Below the pieces are notes generated by a model. The model was given only the letters and a program-made list of their open reading frames with translations, was not told the DNA's origin and searched no databases. Position numbers and translations under genes: made by a program. From Faecalibacterium sp. CAG:74 (GTDB lineage Bacteria; Bacillota; Clostridia; Christensenellales; Aristaeellaceae): a DNA stretch of 14,829 nucleotides. Where the stretch lies: contig FR899789.1 in assembly GCA_000437595.1 (NCBI GenBank), forward strand, positions 1 to 14,829, written 5' to 3'. Positions 14,752-14,829 of the stretch are shown piece by piece (positions within the stretch are counted from its first letter, which is position 1; each line of letters opens with the position of its first letter).

Positions 14752-14760
14752 GGGGAGGCG

Positions 14761-14829
14761 CCAGAGGCTCTGCCTCTGGACTCCGCAAGGGGCGTTGCCC
14801 CTTGACCCCACAAGGGAGTTCCTCCCTTG
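14761..14829. repeat. Array of three 19-nt hairpins with a 25-nt period
   Basis: Three perfect hairpins, each with 8-bp arms and a 3-nt loop, start at 14761, 14786 and 14811: CCAGAGGC-TCT-GCCTCTGG, CAAGGGGC-GTT-GCCCCTTG and CAAGGGAG-TTC-CTCCCTTG. Six-base spacers ACTCCG and ACCCCA separate them, so the period is exactly 25. It begins 9 bp after the ileS stop and runs into the window edge. There is no T run, so it is not a normal terminator. It may act as an mRNA 3'-end stabiliser or be a mobile palindromic repeat. Confidence 0.85.

Noticed and set aside
11554..14811. 1085-codon minus-strand ORF opposite ileS
   Set aside because: The His/Arg/Val/Gln-rich translation resembles no protein family and is explained by codon bias in ileS.
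14761..14829. CRISPR array
   Set aside because: Although the units are regularly spaced, each is a different palindrome with 6-nt gaps; there is no conserved direct repeat with unique spacers and no cas gene.

Overview
The window looks like a piece of a high-GC (about 60% by eye) Clostridia chromosome, probably a gut-type Firmicute. Supporting signs are a tRNA-Ile T-box leader, AGGAGG-type ribosome binding sites, consensus sigma-A promoters, an anti-sigma protein with a DUF4367-like domain, a type 2 isoleucyl-tRNA synthetase, and GC-rich palindromic repeats between genes. I cannot assign a genus from sequence alone.

Layout. Positions 1-73 hold the edge of a dispersed palindromic repeat. cysK (minus strand, 120-1055) makes cysteine and has its own promoter and terminator. 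Divergent from it is a plus-strand cluster: an ECF-type sigma factor (1254-1781), a membrane anti-sigma-like protein (1796-2551) and two paralogous secreted proteins (2647-3762 and 3791-4885). A 13-bp bidirectional hairpin terminator (4903-4936) separates this cluster from a minus-strand drug-efflux operon, marR (8634-9122), ABC half-transporter 1 (6860-8629) and ABC half-transporter 2 (4953-6863). That operon starts at a perfect consensus promoter (TTGACA-17-TATAAT) with a palindromic MarR-type operator over its -35 box. Divergent from marR is a MATE-family efflux pump (9432-10820) with its own promoter and terminator. A gene-free, repeat-rich stretch follows (10858-11229), then a promoter, a T-box riboswitch with an AUC specifier, and ileS (11617-14751). 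The window ends in three perfect 19-nt hairpins set exactly 25 nt apart.

How the genes work together. The two ABC proteins carry the marks of a heterodimeric exporter with one degenerate ATP site (Asp for the catalytic Glu and Gln for the H-loop His in subunit 1; LSQGQ signature in subunit 2). MarR probably represses its own operon. The MATE pump next door makes this a multidrug-efflux neighbourhood, and a type 2 IleRS is the class associated with mupirocin tolerance. The sigma, anti-sigma and secreted-pair cluster is the best candidate for an undescribed system: a possible envelope signalling module with two secreted propeller-like proteins. The mature part of the first secreted protein is strikingly AT-rich, while its signal peptide and all neighbours are GC-rich, which suggests replacement of its extracellular part.
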